This document shows, in pieces, positions 34,456-43,420 of a stretch of 56,522 bases of DNA (positions are counted from its first letter, which is position 1; each line of letters starts with the position of its first letter). A program made the position numbers and the translations under genes. The notes below the pieces were generated by a model that was not told the origin of the DNA, did no database searches, and was given only the letters and a program-made list of their open reading frames with translations. Origin of the DNA: Rhizobium sp. Q54 (GTDB lineage Bacteria; Pseudomonadota; Alphaproteobacteria; UBA2966; CAIVPW01). The DNA is taken from NCBI GenBank assembly GCA_945947575.1, contig CAMEYM010000020.1, positions 1-56,522 of the forward strand, written 5' to 3'.

Positions 34456-37400
34456 TCAAGCACCCGCCGCAGCTTGACCATCTTGCAGGGCGGGTACCGG
34501 CGGCGCATGACGCAGCTCAATGATGGGGCCGTCCCTCCAACGAAGTTCGCGCTTGAAACTGAAAACGAGGTTCCCGACTTGCTCATTGGTCTCTTCAAAA
34601 CTCAGACCAACGATGGAGCCAGATGCGCCTTGCTCGAACACAATCGATTCGAGTAGGTCCTCCCGCACCAACATTGAGCGACCCTCCAAGAAATCCGCGC
34701 CATAGATGTCAACGCCTTCGGCGGTTCCAAGGTAGAGCCCAGACCTAATCTCGCTGCGCTTGGGTGGTCGCTGGCTACGCGCAACGCCTGCAGGCCTTAG
34801 CCAAGCACGAATCCACGTCGGTTCATTCCAACCCGGCACTAAGAGAATCGGCGTACCGCCGAGGCGAACCCGATCTCCGTGTTGTCGCACACAGGCCCGG
34901 TAGTTAGCCTCATCCAAAACGTCAATCACTTCCCGCGGACGGTCCAAGAGGCTCCGCCACACGTCGTCGAGCGCTGCTCGCTCTATGATCTTGCTGACGG
35001 CCTCAAGGAAGTTCGATGCTTCGCTCGCCATGGGCGGCTCAATGAGCGCGCCTTTTGCCACCCCGGAAATGCGCTTTTCGGTTAACTCAGCATCCACCGG
35101 TTCGAAGAGCCAGCGACACCTCCGAAAGACATCGATTCCACCCGTCGGCGCGGCGAGGCGATCGGCGATGTGCACGCGTATTGCTTCCACCCGCCGGACG
35201 TCTACAGCAGAAGCTCGAAGGCGAGTCACGCGCTGCTCTTCGATCGCACTGACGGCACTCGTGACAATCGCGTGCAGCCGGGGCACGCGCTGCTCGACGT
35301 CCAGACCCCTGACAAGGGCACGGCCCCCTTTTCCGAAGTAGGGATGGTGGTCTTGCGTGAGCAATCCGATAAGGTGGTGGAGATCTTGGACGAGACTACG
35401 GAGCGAGAGGTCCCCGTCCGGCAGGATTCGAGTATCCGACGTCCACTTTGATACCGCAGCAACTGCTCCGTCGTCGCCTTCGTCAGGGAGCAACGCGATC
35501 ATGCATGCGGCCCACGGCAGCAAGAGGTCGTCGCGATTCGACTTCGTAGTCACCTCATAGGTGCGACCAGAGATGTGGTGAGGTGCCGCCACCCCATCGA
35601 GGGTACTGATGTGTCCATCAATCGTTGCGCCGTATCCCTCGTCGTCGTATCGCTGCCCGGCCATCAGCATGCGCACGACCCCTAGGAGCATGTCCTTGAA
35701 CACACCCGCGCGCGCGCCCCCTTGGCCTCTAAGGCCGAGGAGGCCGCGAACGACCGACGGACATGTCAACGACTCCTGTTGTCCCTCCGCATACCACGCG
35801 AGCAGGACCCCGGACGCAACCAAGGTCGCGTCTTGCCACGCGCTTTGCAGCGCCGCCCCGAACACGTCGGGCGGATCGAACGGGTACAGCGCAAAAGCCT
35901 CCGCTAGGCCTTCGTCATCGATCCACGCCCGGCTGAAGAACGCAGGAGTCAGGGGACGCTGGAGTCCGTCGATTCCGCCTTCCATGTCGAACTCAAAGAC
36001 CTTCAGCCAGCGCACCAAAGACTCGCGGTACATCTCGCTGCCAACGACGTCTTCATTTCGACAAGCGGCTGCCACCAGATAGGTGGTGTTTCTGAGGTGC
36101 CGGAGGAGATATGGCCAACTCTGGACGTAACGCTTCCACGCCTCGTCCCGTGCGACCTCCTTCCGCCGCCACAAATACATCTGACCGGCGAGCGTGCTAG
36201 CAGCCTCCCAACCACCGATGAATCCTCGCAACGCACGTTCGTAGCTTTCTTGGTCGCTGCCGGGCAGGTGCCCAGGAATATCCGGTTGCGAGCGCGGAAG
36301 CCGACGCTCGGTCACCCAGTTCTCCAGGCGGTGCACCATCATGTTGGCAAGGTCGAGCGGGGCGGCCGCGAGCTCTGATGGAAGGAACCGCGCACTTCGC
36401 GATAGCAGCCGAACGTGAACGTTCGACAGCGAAGAAACGAAACGTCCAGTTCGGGGCAGAGCCTCGACTGCGCGTTCAAAGATGCGGACGTACTCCTGAA
36501 TCCAGTCTCGGTACAGCGGACCCCAGTCCCCGAGTTGCGAAAAGTTTACTCTGTCACCGGCGGTATTGACCGTCGCGTACGAGTCGATCAAGAAACGATG
36601 GAACGACAACATTTCGTCGAGGGCCGACCCAAAGCTCGTTTCCGCTAGGCGCCCAACATGAGAAACAACTCGGTCGCCGAGTTCCTCGAGCATGTCTGAC
36701 GGGTCGGCAGGTTCGTTTGAGCGCGCGTCGCTTCGGAATCGGAAACAAATCCGAAGGACGTGGTGCTCAAACTTCGTCAGCGGCGCGCCTCCGTTCTGTC
36801 TGCAAACCACGCCATCGGGCGGGACTCGAAGGCCGAACTGAGGAGCGAACTGCAGCGCAGGCCCCGCGCGCGGAAATGTTTGATCGATTCCCCGTTCGAC
36901 ACTCCGCCGCCACCAACGACGGATGACCCAAACCAGCGGTCGCAGCCAGACGTCATGCAGGAGGTCGTTGGAATCTCGCGCCGTGGTGACCTCGGAAGTG
37001 CCCCAGTCCTCCATCGCCATCCCGAACATCAGTGACGGCTGTTCGACGTTTTCGTCATCCGTGACCAATCCGGTCTGCCTGCCGGCGTCCATGTAGTGAT
37101 GTTGCCCATACCGGCGCGCGATGTCTCCGAGCACCGCTGAGTTCGCCGCAAAACGCCGGCGCAGGATGGCACGCTCAGACGGTCGAATGAACGAAAGGCT
37201 CGTCCTCAGGAAGTTCCAGAGGGCCACGAGATTGGCAACAAGCCACACCGTCAGCAACGTCACGACCGCTTGTGGAAGCAGCTCCGTCGGGCTGAATCCA
37301 AGATGCACCACGACTGCCTCGGCAGGCCAAACCAACTGAAGGACAAGGACTAGTGAGAGGCCGATGGCGCTCGCCCCGACTCGGTAAGCCAACGATTGGT

Positions 37401-37773
37401 CGTAATAGACCTGGATATCCGACAGCGTGTTCGAGGTCTCGTCCCGTTGAACGAGGAGCGTCACTAGCGCGATCGCAATCGGGAAAACCAAGCCGATTAG
37501 CGTCGCCTGAGCTGCCAACATTGCCGCCACCAAGCTGCCGCTTTTTGAAGAACCTTCGTCTAAGGGCTCGAACCCACTTAGACCGGCTGCATCCGCCAGA
37601 AGGACCCCGAAGAAGACAGCAACAAGCGCGATGAATGCCTGCGGACGCAGAGACAATCGAACGAGACGCGGGAGGCCCGAATAGCGTTCCTCAACCAGCG
37701 CTGGGTTCTTACGTCGGTGCTCGCGGATTTCCGCGGCAACTTCGGCCCTCACGCTGCCGAGCAGCCCTTTCAA
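34456..37773 (-). CDS. Large uncharacterised membrane protein
   Basis: This 1105-residue protein has four transmembrane helices near its N-terminus (about 46-67, 83-110, 131-152 and 165-192). About 900 residues of soluble, mainly helical sequence follow, with many Trp and Arg clusters. I recognise no domain, no P-loop, protease or nuclease motif. Start is TTG 37773 behind CAGGAAATAGC, with a GTG at 37752 as alternative. GC is visibly lower than that of its neighbours and codon choices are less extreme, which suggests horizontal acquisition. A sensory, transport-like or defence-related role is only speculation. Confidence 0.75.
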   Translation of the reverse strand: MKGLLGSVRAEVAAEIREHRRKNPALVEERYSGLPRLVRLSLRPQAFIALVAVFFGVLLADAAGLSGFEPLDEGSSKSGSLVAAMLAAQATLIGLVFPIAIALVTLLVQRDETSNTLSDIQVYYDQSLAYRVGASAIGLSLVLVLQLVWPAEAVVVHLGFSPTELLPQAVVTLLTVWLVANLVALWNFLRTSLSFIRPSERAILRRRFAANSAVLGDIARRYGQHHYMDAGRQTGLVTDDENVEQPSLMFGMAMEDWGTSEVTTARDSNDLLHDVWLRPLVWVIRRWWRRSVERGIDQTFPRAGPALQFAPQFGLRVPPDGVVCRQNGGAPLTKFEHHVLRICFRFRSDARSNEPADPSDMLEELGDRVVSHVGRLAETSFGSALDEMLSFHRFLIDSYATVNTAGDRVNFSQLGDWGPLYRDWIQEYVRIFERAVEALPRTGRFVSSLSNVHVRLLSRSARFLPSELAAAPLDLANMMVHRLENWVTERRLPRSQPDIPGHLPGSDQESYERALRGFIGGWEAASTLAGQMYLWRRKEVARDEAWKRYVQSWPYLLRHLRNTTYLVAAACRNEDVVGSEMYRESLVRWLKVFEFDMEGGIDGLQRPLTPAFFSRAWIDDEGLAEAFALYPFDPPDVFGAALQSAWQDATLVASGVLLAWYAEGQQESLTCPSVVRGLLGLRGQGGARAGVFKDMLLGVVRMLMAGQRYDDEGYGATIDGHISTLDGVAAPHHISGRTYEVTTKSNRDDLLLPWAACMIALLPDEGDDGAVAAVSKWTSDTRILPDGDLSLRSLVQDLHHLIGLLTQDHHPYFGKGGRALVRGLDVEQRVPRLHAIVTSAVSAIEEQRVTRLRASAVDVRRVEAIRVHIADRLAAPTGGIDVFRRCRWLFEPVDAELTEKRISGVAKGALIEPPMASEASNFLEAVSKIIERAALDDVWRSLLDRPREVIDVLDEANYRACVRQHGDRVRLGGTPILLVPGWNEPTWIRAWLRPAGVARSQRPPKRSEIRSGLYLGTAEGVDIYGADFLEGRSMLVREDLLESIVFEQGASGSIVGLSFEETNEQVGNLVFSFKRELRWRDGPIIELRHAPPVPALQDGQAAAGA

Positions 37774-37902
37774 GCTATTTCCTGGGCAGGACCGGACATC
37801 GAAACGCCAACGTTGGGGGGCGGCACGATTCTCGAGCGGCGAGCGGCGTGAAGCAACGTTGCGCGCCCCGTTGCCGCGCCAGTCGGACAGATGCGCGTCG
37901 GA

Positions 37903-38100
37903 CTACAGCAGCTGTATCTCCGCCACCTGCGGGCCCTTGGGCCCGCGGCCGACGCGGACGCGGAGGGGTTGGCCGGGGAGCAGCTCTTCGATGCCGACGC
38001 GGCGCAGCGCTTTGATGTGGATGAAAACGTCGGGCGTGCCTTCGCCGCGGGTGACGAAGCCGTAGCCCTCTTCGACGTTGACCCACGTGGCGGTGGCGTC
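37903..38100 (-). pseudogene. Truncated 3' copy of the double cold-shock-domain gene
   Basis: From a stop at 37903 this segment runs back through [20 protein letters not shown] and the [19 protein letters not shown] end of a cold-shock domain. It is about 95% identical (roughly 10 differences in 193 bases) to the 3' part of the intact gene at 38709-38902. No start codon exists for it, as the frame runs back into the hicA stop. It must be a duplicated fragment. Confidence 0.88.
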
Positions 38101-38121
38101 GAGACGAACGTCAAAGCGGAG

Positions 38122-38364
38122 TCACGAGAACAGCCGCGAGCGAAGCTCATCCTCGTCCATTTCAAAATGCACGGCCACGTCGCGAACAATCGCCGCTACC
38201 GTGCCTACGCGGAGCGCCTTGTGCCTGGGTACCGTGATGTGATGAGTCCCGCGTGTCTCAGTCGTCAGCCGCACGTGGCTACCTGTTTGACGGGTTGCGC
38301 GGTAGCCGAACTGGGCGAGAGCGCGAACAAGGTCCTCGCCCCGGACATCCCGCGGCAGTCTCAC
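38122..38364 (-). CDS. hicA: HicA family toxin (mRNA interferase)
   Basis: The 80-residue protein matches HicA/YcfA: RLPRDVRGEDLVRALAQFGY at the N-terminus (a double-stranded RNA-binding fold), the catalytic His in RQTGSHVRL (about 29), then HHITVPRHKALRVGTVAAIVRD. HicA cleaves mRNAs. GTG 38364 overlaps the TGA of the upstream hicB (GTGA), a usual coupling. The stop comes just before the truncated cold-shock fragment. Confidence 0.88.
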   Translation of the reverse strand: MRLPRDVRGEDLVRALAQFGYRATRQTGSHVRLTTETRGTHHITVPRHKALRVGTVAAIVRDVAVHFEMDEDELRSRLFS

Positions 38365-38585
38365 GCAGAGATCACTTCGTCCCGGACAAAGTGCAACCGA
38401 ATGACCTTGGGTCCGGCGCCCTCGTCGAAATGCGCTGCGACTGCATCGCGCACCGCATTGCGCAACTCGTCGAGCGAGTCCGCCTCGGTGAAAATGGAGG
38501 CGCCGAGGGCGCGCGCGAGAAGGCCTCCTTCTGGCGCTTCCTCCACCAGAAAGACGACCTCGCTCTGCGGAAGGGCAGTATCCAT
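38361..38585 (-). CDS. hicB: HicB family antitoxin
   Basis: The 74-residue protein has the short HicB fold: VVFLVEEAPEGGLLARALG, IFTEADSLDELRNAVRDAV and the KVIRLHFVRDEV end. Short HicB proteins of this type have the partial RNase H fold but no separate DNA-binding domain. The order hicB then hicA, with overlapping stop and start, matches a reversed-order hicBA pair. Its start follows no strong ribosome-binding site. Neutralisation of HicA by complex formation is the expected role. Confidence 0.83.
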   Translation of the reverse strand: MDTALPQSEVVFLVEEAPEGGLLARALGASIFTEADSLDELRNAVRDAVAAHFDEGAGPKVIRLHFVRDEVISA

Positions 38586-38654
38586 ACGGCGAGTGTAGGA
38601 CTGGTGCGATTGGTTTGAAATGCCTCCGGCGATGGCGCGTCGCCGGGACAATCG

Positions 38655-38697
38655 GACAATGGATTGCTTCGTCGCTGCGCTCCTCGCAATGACGATG
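38655..38697. repeat. REP-type intergenic repeat (CEERSDEAI type)
   Basis: GGATTGCTTCGTCGCTGCGC...CTCGCAATGACG is the widely dispersed alphaproteobacterial element which read in one frame gives HCEERSDEAI. A related copy lies near 49641. Here it separates hicB from the intact cold-shock gene. Confidence 0.75.
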
Positions 38698-38708
38698 CGG
38701 TGAGGCGG

Positions 38709-39239
38709 CTACAGCAGCTGTATCTCCGCCACCTGCGGGCCCTTGGGACCGCGGCCGACGCGGACGCGCAGGGGTTGGCCGGGCAGCAACTCTTCGATGC
38801 CGACGCGGCGCAGCGCTTTGATGTGGATGAAGACGTCGGGGGTGCCTTCGCCGCGGGTGACGAAGCCGTAGCCCTTTTCGATGTTGAACCACTTGGCGGT
38901 GGCTTCGAAGAACTCGCCTTCGGCTTCAACGGAGGGGAATTCCGCCTCGCGCGTTGCACGCAATGGAACGGCGACGGCGGTCGTCGTGTCCACCGTTAGA
39001 ACACGTACCGCCTGAAGACCCTTTGGACCACGCACGGCCTCACACTTGACCGTCGCGCCCTGCTCTACCCCGTCGTGTCCGGCCTGCCTAAGCGCGGAGT
39101 GGTGAATGAAGACATCGCCCGGCATTCCGTCCGGCGTGATGAATCCGTACCCCTTTACCGCGTTAAACCACTTCACTTTACCAAGGATCTCGAACGCTTC
39201 TTGGCGGACATCGACGGAGCTCTCCTCCAGCATGCCCAT
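38709..39239 (-). CDS. Cold-shock protein with two cold-shock domains
   Basis: The 176-residue protein has two CSDs: the first (about 18-88) with [18 protein letters not shown] and [13 protein letters not shown], the second (about 112-176) with [18 protein letters not shown] and [11 protein letters not shown] Glu-rich linker joins them. Double-CSD proteins are typical of Alphaproteobacteria and bind single-stranded nucleic acid. ATG 39239 is chosen (a second ATG at 39233). Its 3' half is duplicated 800 bases downstream. Confidence 0.92.
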   Translation of the reverse strand: MGMLEESSVDVRQEAFEILGKVKWFNAVKGYGFITPDGMPGDVFIHHSALRQAGHDGVEQGATVKCEAVRGPKGLQAVRVLTVDTTTAVAVPLRATREAEFPSVEAEGEFFEATAKWFNIEKGYGFVTRGEGTPDVFIHIKALRRVGIEELLPGQPLRVRVGRGPKGPQVAEIQLL

Positions 39240-39420
39240 CTCTGGGCGCTCCGTTCTCCCTGGCCTACTCGCCCAACTAATCCCACCCCAGGGTGAAATG
39301 CGACTCTGACACGATTGGGGGGCGACCACAATCAGAGCGCGACTTTCTGAACACCCCGGTGTGGCGAGCGTGCATCATGGCGTGCGTGCGGAGCGCTTCG
39401 GTCGCGCGCTGGACTCGCCG

Positions 39421-40605
39421 CTAGAGTTTGTGGGGCGGAGCGAGCCGAAGCACCAGATAGCCGACCATGGCCGAGAGCAGCGATCCGGTCAGCACGCCAA
39501 GCCGAACGTCGTTCAGGTGTGCCGCGTCGCCGGGGAACGCGAGCACGCCAATAAAGAGACTCATGGTGAAGCCGATGCCGCACAGAACTGCGACGCCCCA
39601 CACCTGCGGCCAGGTGGCGCCGGCGGGGCGCGCCACGAGGCCGAGGCGCACCGATACCCACACGGCGGTGAAGACGCCGAGTTGCTTGCCGGCGAACAGG
39701 CCGGCGGCGATGGCGAGGGGCACGGGCGCGAACAACGCGGCCAACGTGAGACCGGAAAGGTCGACGCCGGCGTTGGCGAGGGCGAACAGCGGCAGGATGC
39801 CGAAGGCAACCCATGGATGCAGAGCGTGCTCGAGGCGAAGGATGGGCGAGGCGCGCCGTTCGGCCTCGGTGTCGGCGACGCCGTCGGGAACGCCGAGCGG
39901 AATGGTCATCGCCAGGAGCACCCCGGCGATGGTGGCGTGGATGCCGGAGTGGACGACGGACATCCACAGCGCACCGCCGACGATGAGGTACGGCCACAGG
40001 CGCGTGACGCCGAAATAGTTCAGACCGACCAGCACGGCGAGACACGCGGCCGCGCCGCCAAGCGCCGGCAACGAGAGCGCGCCCGCGTAGAACAACGCGA
40101 TGATCAGGATGGCGCCGAGGTCGTCGAGGATGGCGAGCGCGAGCAGGAACACCTTCAGCGACGGCGGCACGCGGCTGCCGACCAGGGCGAGCACACCGAC
40201 GGCGAAGGCGATGTCGGTGGCGGCGGGAATCGCCCAGCCGCGCAGCACCGTGGGATCGGCCCAGGTGATGGACGCGTAGATCGCGGCGGGCACGGCCATG
40301 CCGGCGGCGGCGGCGATGATGGGGAGCGCGGCGCGCGACCAGCCAGCGAGCTCGCCCTCGACCATCTCGCGCTTGATCTCGAGGCCGACGAGCAGGAAGA
40401 AGACGACCATGAGGGCGTCGTTGATCCACCACTCGATGGGCAGGTCGGGACCGGGACCGGGCGTCGGCACGGCGAAGTGCAGGAATCCGTGATAGGCGGG
40501 CGCGAGGGCTGAGTTGGCGAGCGCTATGGCAAGCACGGCGGCGGCCACAAGGACGATGCCGCTGGCGGCTTCCAAGCGCAGGAACTGGCGGAGCGTGGCG
40601 ATCAC
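39421..40605 (-). CDS. nhaA: Na+/H+ antiporter NhaA
   Basis: The 394-residue protein has about 12 transmembrane helices and NhaA motifs: LMVVFFLLVGLEIKREMVEGE, AATDIAFAVGVLAL with the first Asp of the ion site, and AILDDLGAILIIA with the Asp pair, then GGALWMSVVHSGIHATIAGVL (two parts). It exports Na+ in exchange for H+. Start GTG 40605 gives a typical N-terminus. It is divergent from the ChaN-like gene with only 35 bases between the two starts. Confidence 0.93.
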   Translation of the reverse strand: MIATLRQFLRLEAASGIVLVAAAVLAIALANSALAPAYHGFLHFAVPTPGPGPDLPIEWWINDALMVVFFLLVGLEIKREMVEGELAGWSRAALPIIAAAAGMAVPAAIYASITWADPTVLRGWAIPAATDIAFAVGVLALVGSRVPPSLKVFLLALAILDDLGAILIIALFYAGALSLPALGGAAACLAVLVGLNYFGVTRLWPYLIVGGALWMSVVHSGIHATIAGVLLAMTIPLGVPDGVADTEAERRASPILRLEHALHPWVAFGILPLFALANAGVDLSGLTLAALFAPVPLAIAAGLFAGKQLGVFTAVWVSVRLGLVARPAGATWPQVWGVAVLCGIGFTMSLFIGVLAFPGDAAHLNDVRLGVLTGSLLSAMVGYLVLRLAPPHKL

Positions 40606-40640
40606 GCCGGATGCATAGCCGGAATGGACTACAGTGGGCC

Positions 40641-41573
40641 ATGGGATTTGCGCGGCGAGTCGTCCTCGGGCTGGCGCTGCTGTTCGCGACAACGGCGGCG
40701 GCGCAAGAGCATCCCCTCGCCGGCCGCATCTGGCATGTCGCGGGCGAACGGTTCGTCACCGAGGACGAGCTGATCGATCTGCTGCGGCCGGCGCGCTATG
40801 TGCTGCTCGGCGAATCGCACGACAACGCGGACCATCATCGGGCGCAGGCGTACGTGATCGAGCGGCTGGCGCGCGCGGGACGCAAGCCGATCGTGGCGTT
40901 CGAGCAGATGGACGCGTCGCAGCAGGCGGCGCTCGATCGCTACGTGCTGGCGAGTCGCGCCGAAGGCGCGCCCGAGGCGCAACGCGACGCGGCGGGACTG
41001 GGGCGCGCGGTCGCTTGGAGCAACACGTGGCCGGAGTGGCGCCTCTATCAGCCGATCGCCGAGGCGGCGCTGCGCAACGGGCTGACCATGGTCGCGGCCA
41101 ACGTCACTGACGATCTGGCGCGGCGGGCGATGCGCGACATGGGCGTGCTCGATGCCGCGTTCGTGGCGCGCACGAAGCTGAGCGACCCGCTGCCCGAGGC
41201 GGCGCACCGGCTGCTCGAGCGCGAGCTGGTGATGATGCACTGCGGCACCACCGGGCCGGTGATCCAGATGATGATGACGGCGCAGCGCGTGCGCGACGCG
41301 GCGTTCGCCGATGCGCTGACGCGGCGCGACGAAGGCGACGGCGGCGTGCTCATCGCCGGCACCGGACACACGCGCACGGACTTCGGTGTGCCCTGGGTGC
41401 TGGGCAGGATGGGCCCAAGCGCGAGCGCCGCGTCGCTGGCGATGGTCGAGGTGGCGGGGCCGTTCGTGCGGGCGCAGGACTACGCCCAGCTGTACGACTC
41501 GGCGCGGCTGCCGTTCGATTACGTGTGGTTCACGCCGGCGGCAGGCCGCAGCGGCGGCGACCCCTGCCGGTAG
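40641..41573 (+). CDS. ChaN family haem-binding protein
   Basis: The 310-residue product has a signal peptide (VLGLALLFATTAAAQ), then the ChaN/Cofac_haem_bdg domain with YVLLGESHDNADHHRAQAYV, IVAFEQMDASQQ, and GTGHTRTDFGVPWVL. ChaN proteins bind haem at an outer-membrane-linked site and are thought to serve iron uptake. There is no lipobox, so it is probably soluble in the periplasm. It shares a short divergent promoter region with nhaA. Confidence 0.82.
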   Translation: MGFARRVVLGLALLFATTAAAQEHPLAGRIWHVAGERFVTEDELIDLLRPARYVLLGESHDNADHHRAQAYVIERLARAGRKPIVAFEQMDASQQAALDRYVLASRAEGAPEAQRDAAGLGRAVAWSNTWPEWRLYQPIAEAALRNGLTMVAANVTDDLARRAMRDMGVLDAAFVARTKLSDPLPEAAHRLLERELVMMHCGTTGPVIQMMMTAQRVRDAAFADALTRRDEGDGGVLIAGTGHTRTDFGVPWVLGRMGPSASAASLAMVEVAGPFVRAQDYAQLYDSARLPFDYVWFTPAAGRSGGDPCR

Positions 41574-41637
41574 GACTCGCGAAGGACGAGCACGGCAGTG
41601 AGCTGTCGCGGCGCCTCGAAAAGCGTATTGAGGGAGG

Positions 41638-41664
41638 ACGGCGGCCGCGTCCGACGGCCGCCGT
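41638..41664. terminator. Bidirectional hairpin between convergent genes
   Basis: ACGGCGGCCG, a 7-base loop, then CGGCCGCCGT form a 10-bp stem. On the plus strand TTT follows. It lies between the ends of the ChaN-like gene and of the CTERM gene and probably terminates one or both transcripts. Confidence 0.6.
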
Positions 41665-41676
41665 TTCCCGGGTTCG

Positions 41677-42282
41677 CTAGGCGATCGCCGCGACGCTTTG
41701 CGCCTTGGCGCGTGCCTTGCGGCGCAGGCCGACGAGCACGCCGACCCCCGTCATCAGCAGGAGCAGGGCGGGCGGCACCGGGACCGGGCTCGGCACCGTC
41801 TCGCCCCAATACGCGTTGATGTGGGAGATCGCGTGGGGCTTGCCGTTGCGGTTGTGGGTCTGGCCGAGCAGGTCGCTGGAGTACAAGCCCGTGTCGGCCG
41901 GATTGGTGGGGTCGTATTCGAAGATGCTGAACTGGTTCGAGTACTTGACCGCCACGTAGAGGACGATCGGGTCGTCGCCGGGCGGCGTCAGAAGCGGGAA
42001 GCCGTTGTACAGCCAGGTGCCGCCGATCGGCTCGGCGGGGTTGCCGTCCTTGAACACGGTGTGGGTGAACACGATGTTGGTGCCGACGTCGCCGAGATCG
42101 AGGCCCGGCCGCAGGATGGCCAACGCGTCCTCGACGTCCTCGGCGTCATTCACGTTGCCGCCATACTCGCCGAGGAAGGTTCCGTAGCCGAGCGCCGCTG
42201 CCTGTGCGGTGACCGGCAGGGACATGGTCACGCCCGCTGCCAGGGTTAGGGCAACGACGAACCGACGGGTTGAGATATCCAT
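41677..42282 (-). CDS. Secreted protein with VPxP-CTERM sorting signal
   Basis: The 201-residue product has a signal peptide (VALTLAAGVTMSLPVTAQA), a beta-rich central part, and at the end VPVPPALLLLMTGVGVLVG followed by LRRKARAK. This is the usual PEP/VPxP-CTERM tripartite signal recognised by exosortase-type transpeptidases, linked to extracellular polysaccharide. No exosortase is in this window. The ATG at 42282 and a GTG at 42288 are both possible, behind AAGGAGAG. Confidence 0.75.
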   Translation of the reverse strand: MDISTRRFVVALTLAAGVTMSLPVTAQAAALGYGTFLGEYGGNVNDAEDVEDALAILRPGLDLGDVGTNIVFTHTVFKDGNPAEPIGGTWLYNGFPLLTPPGDDPIVLYVAVKYSNQFSIFEYDPTNPADTGLYSSDLLGQTHNRNGKPHAISHINAYWGETVPSPVPVPPALLLLMTGVGVLVGLRRKARAKAQSVAAIA

Positions 42283-42436
42283 AAGCACAGCTCTCTCCTT
42301 CTTGCTGTTTCAGTCGCGCAAGAAGGTTGGCGCAGGCGCGGCGGTGCCTCCACGGCGCTTACGTTGTATGCGGTAGCGGACATTGTACGAAGGCAATATG
42401 CCGAACGCACAACGGCGGAGGAAAAGCGGTGGGCGC

Positions 42437-42970
42437 CTAGCGGCGCGGGGCTTGTCCCGGAATCCACTTGGTGGCGCGCTTGCCTTCCGGAGTCCAATAG
42501 GACGGCTCCGGCGCGGGCTTGGCGCCGCCCTTCACCTTGACGGCACTCCGGCCGCCGTAGCCGGCGCACATGATTTCGGCGGTGATCTCGGTGTTGCGGC
42601 CGCCCTTCAGCGCCAGCGCGTAGGCACCATCGGCGGCGATGGTGGTGAGCAGGTCCTCGGCGGGACGCGGGCCGTAGCGATCCCATAAGCCCATGAGGAA
42701 CTCTTCGACGATGGCGGTGGGGTCGGCGTAGACCATCTTCGGGTCGCCGCCCTGCATCAGGTAGTAGACGTTGGGCTCGAGCGGCCCGAGCTCGGTGGCC
42801 AGGAACACCGCCGGCATCAGCTTGGCGCCGTCGTGGGCGCCGGCATAGTGGGCCTGGGCCAGATACAGCAGGCGCTGCAGCTTCTGGGGCTGCAACCGCT
42901 CCCCCGCGGAGTCGGCGCGGGCCATCAGCCACAGCGCCACGTCGAGCGTTGACCGGACCGCAGGGACCAT
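42437..42970 (-). CDS. Panacea/SocA-like (DUF4065) domain protein
   Basis: The 177-residue protein matches the Panacea (DUF4065) domain: LDVALWLMARADSAGERLQ, PQKLQRLLYLAQAHYAGA and ELGPLEPNVYYLMQGG. Panacea proteins serve as antitoxins of many toxins or as ClpXP adaptors (SocA), but some are stand-alone. No toxin partner is seen on either side. Start ATG 42970 follows AAAGGG; an earlier in-frame ATG (42988) is less good. The Pro-rich C-terminus (about 150-177) may be unfolded. Confidence 0.75.
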   Translation of the reverse strand: MVPAVRSTLDVALWLMARADSAGERLQPQKLQRLLYLAQAHYAGAHDGAKLMPAVFLATELGPLEPNVYYLMQGGDPKMVYADPTAIVEEFLMGLWDRYGPRPAEDLLTTIAADGAYALALKGGRNTEITAEIMCAGYGGRSAVKVKGGAKPAPEPSYWTPEGKRATKWIPGQAPRR

Positions 42971-43048
42971 TAAGCTGCCCTTTCGCAATACTCGCCCCTA
43001 TATAACGGGGGCGGCAGCACATCTTCTTCCCGGCACGGTTAACAAGCC

Positions 43049-43399
43049 ATGAACGACGTCACAGCCGCAGCCCCCCGGAGCTTTGAAACAGAGGACGTTC
43101 TCGGTATCGCCCATGCCTGGAAGGCCGAGGGGCGCAAGGTGGCGCTGGCGACCGTGGTAACGACTTGGGGCTCCAACCCGCGCCCGGCCGGCAGCATGCT
43201 GGCGGTGGATTCCAAGACCCAGTTCTGCGGCTCGGTTTCGGGTGGCTGCATCGAGGGCGCCGTCATCCGCGAGGCCATGGACGTAATCGAGGACGGCAAG
43301 CCGCGCCTGCTCGACTTCGGGGTGACCGACACCCAGGCCTGGGACGTGGGCCTAGCCTGCGGCGGCAAGGTGCAGGTCTTCGTCGAGCGGCTCGACTAA
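43049..43399 (+). CDS. XdhC family protein, N-terminal (CoxI) domain only
   Basis: The 116-residue protein has the XdhC/CoxI start: RKVALATVVTTWGSNPRPAG, SMLAVDSKTQFCGSVSGG with Cys, and C-IEGAVIREAM. XdhC proteins insert the molybdenum cofactor and sulfurate it for xanthine dehydrogenase or CO dehydrogenase-type enzymes. Here the two XdhC halves are split: the Rossmann half is the next gene, 21 bases downstream. The operon continues with a fused cofactor protein. Confidence 0.87.
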   Translation: MNDVTAAAPRSFETEDVLGIAHAWKAEGRKVALATVVTTWGSNPRPAGSMLAVDSKTQFCGSVSGGCIEGAVIREAMDVIEDGKPRLLDFGVTDTQAWDVGLACGGKVQVFVERLD

Positions 43400-43420
43400 T
43401 AAGAGCGTGGGTGCGCCGCG

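Noticed and set aside
38122-38892. Extended frame leading from the cold-shock gene into hicA
   Set aside because: It joins out-of-frame cold-shock DNA, the REP repeat and hicA. The true hicA start is the GTG overlapping hicB. The extension reads through repeat sequence.
39332-40759. Long minus-strand frame in the nhaA region
   Set aside because: It overlaps nhaA in another frame on the same strand. Only the nhaA frame has the transmembrane pattern and the Asp motif.
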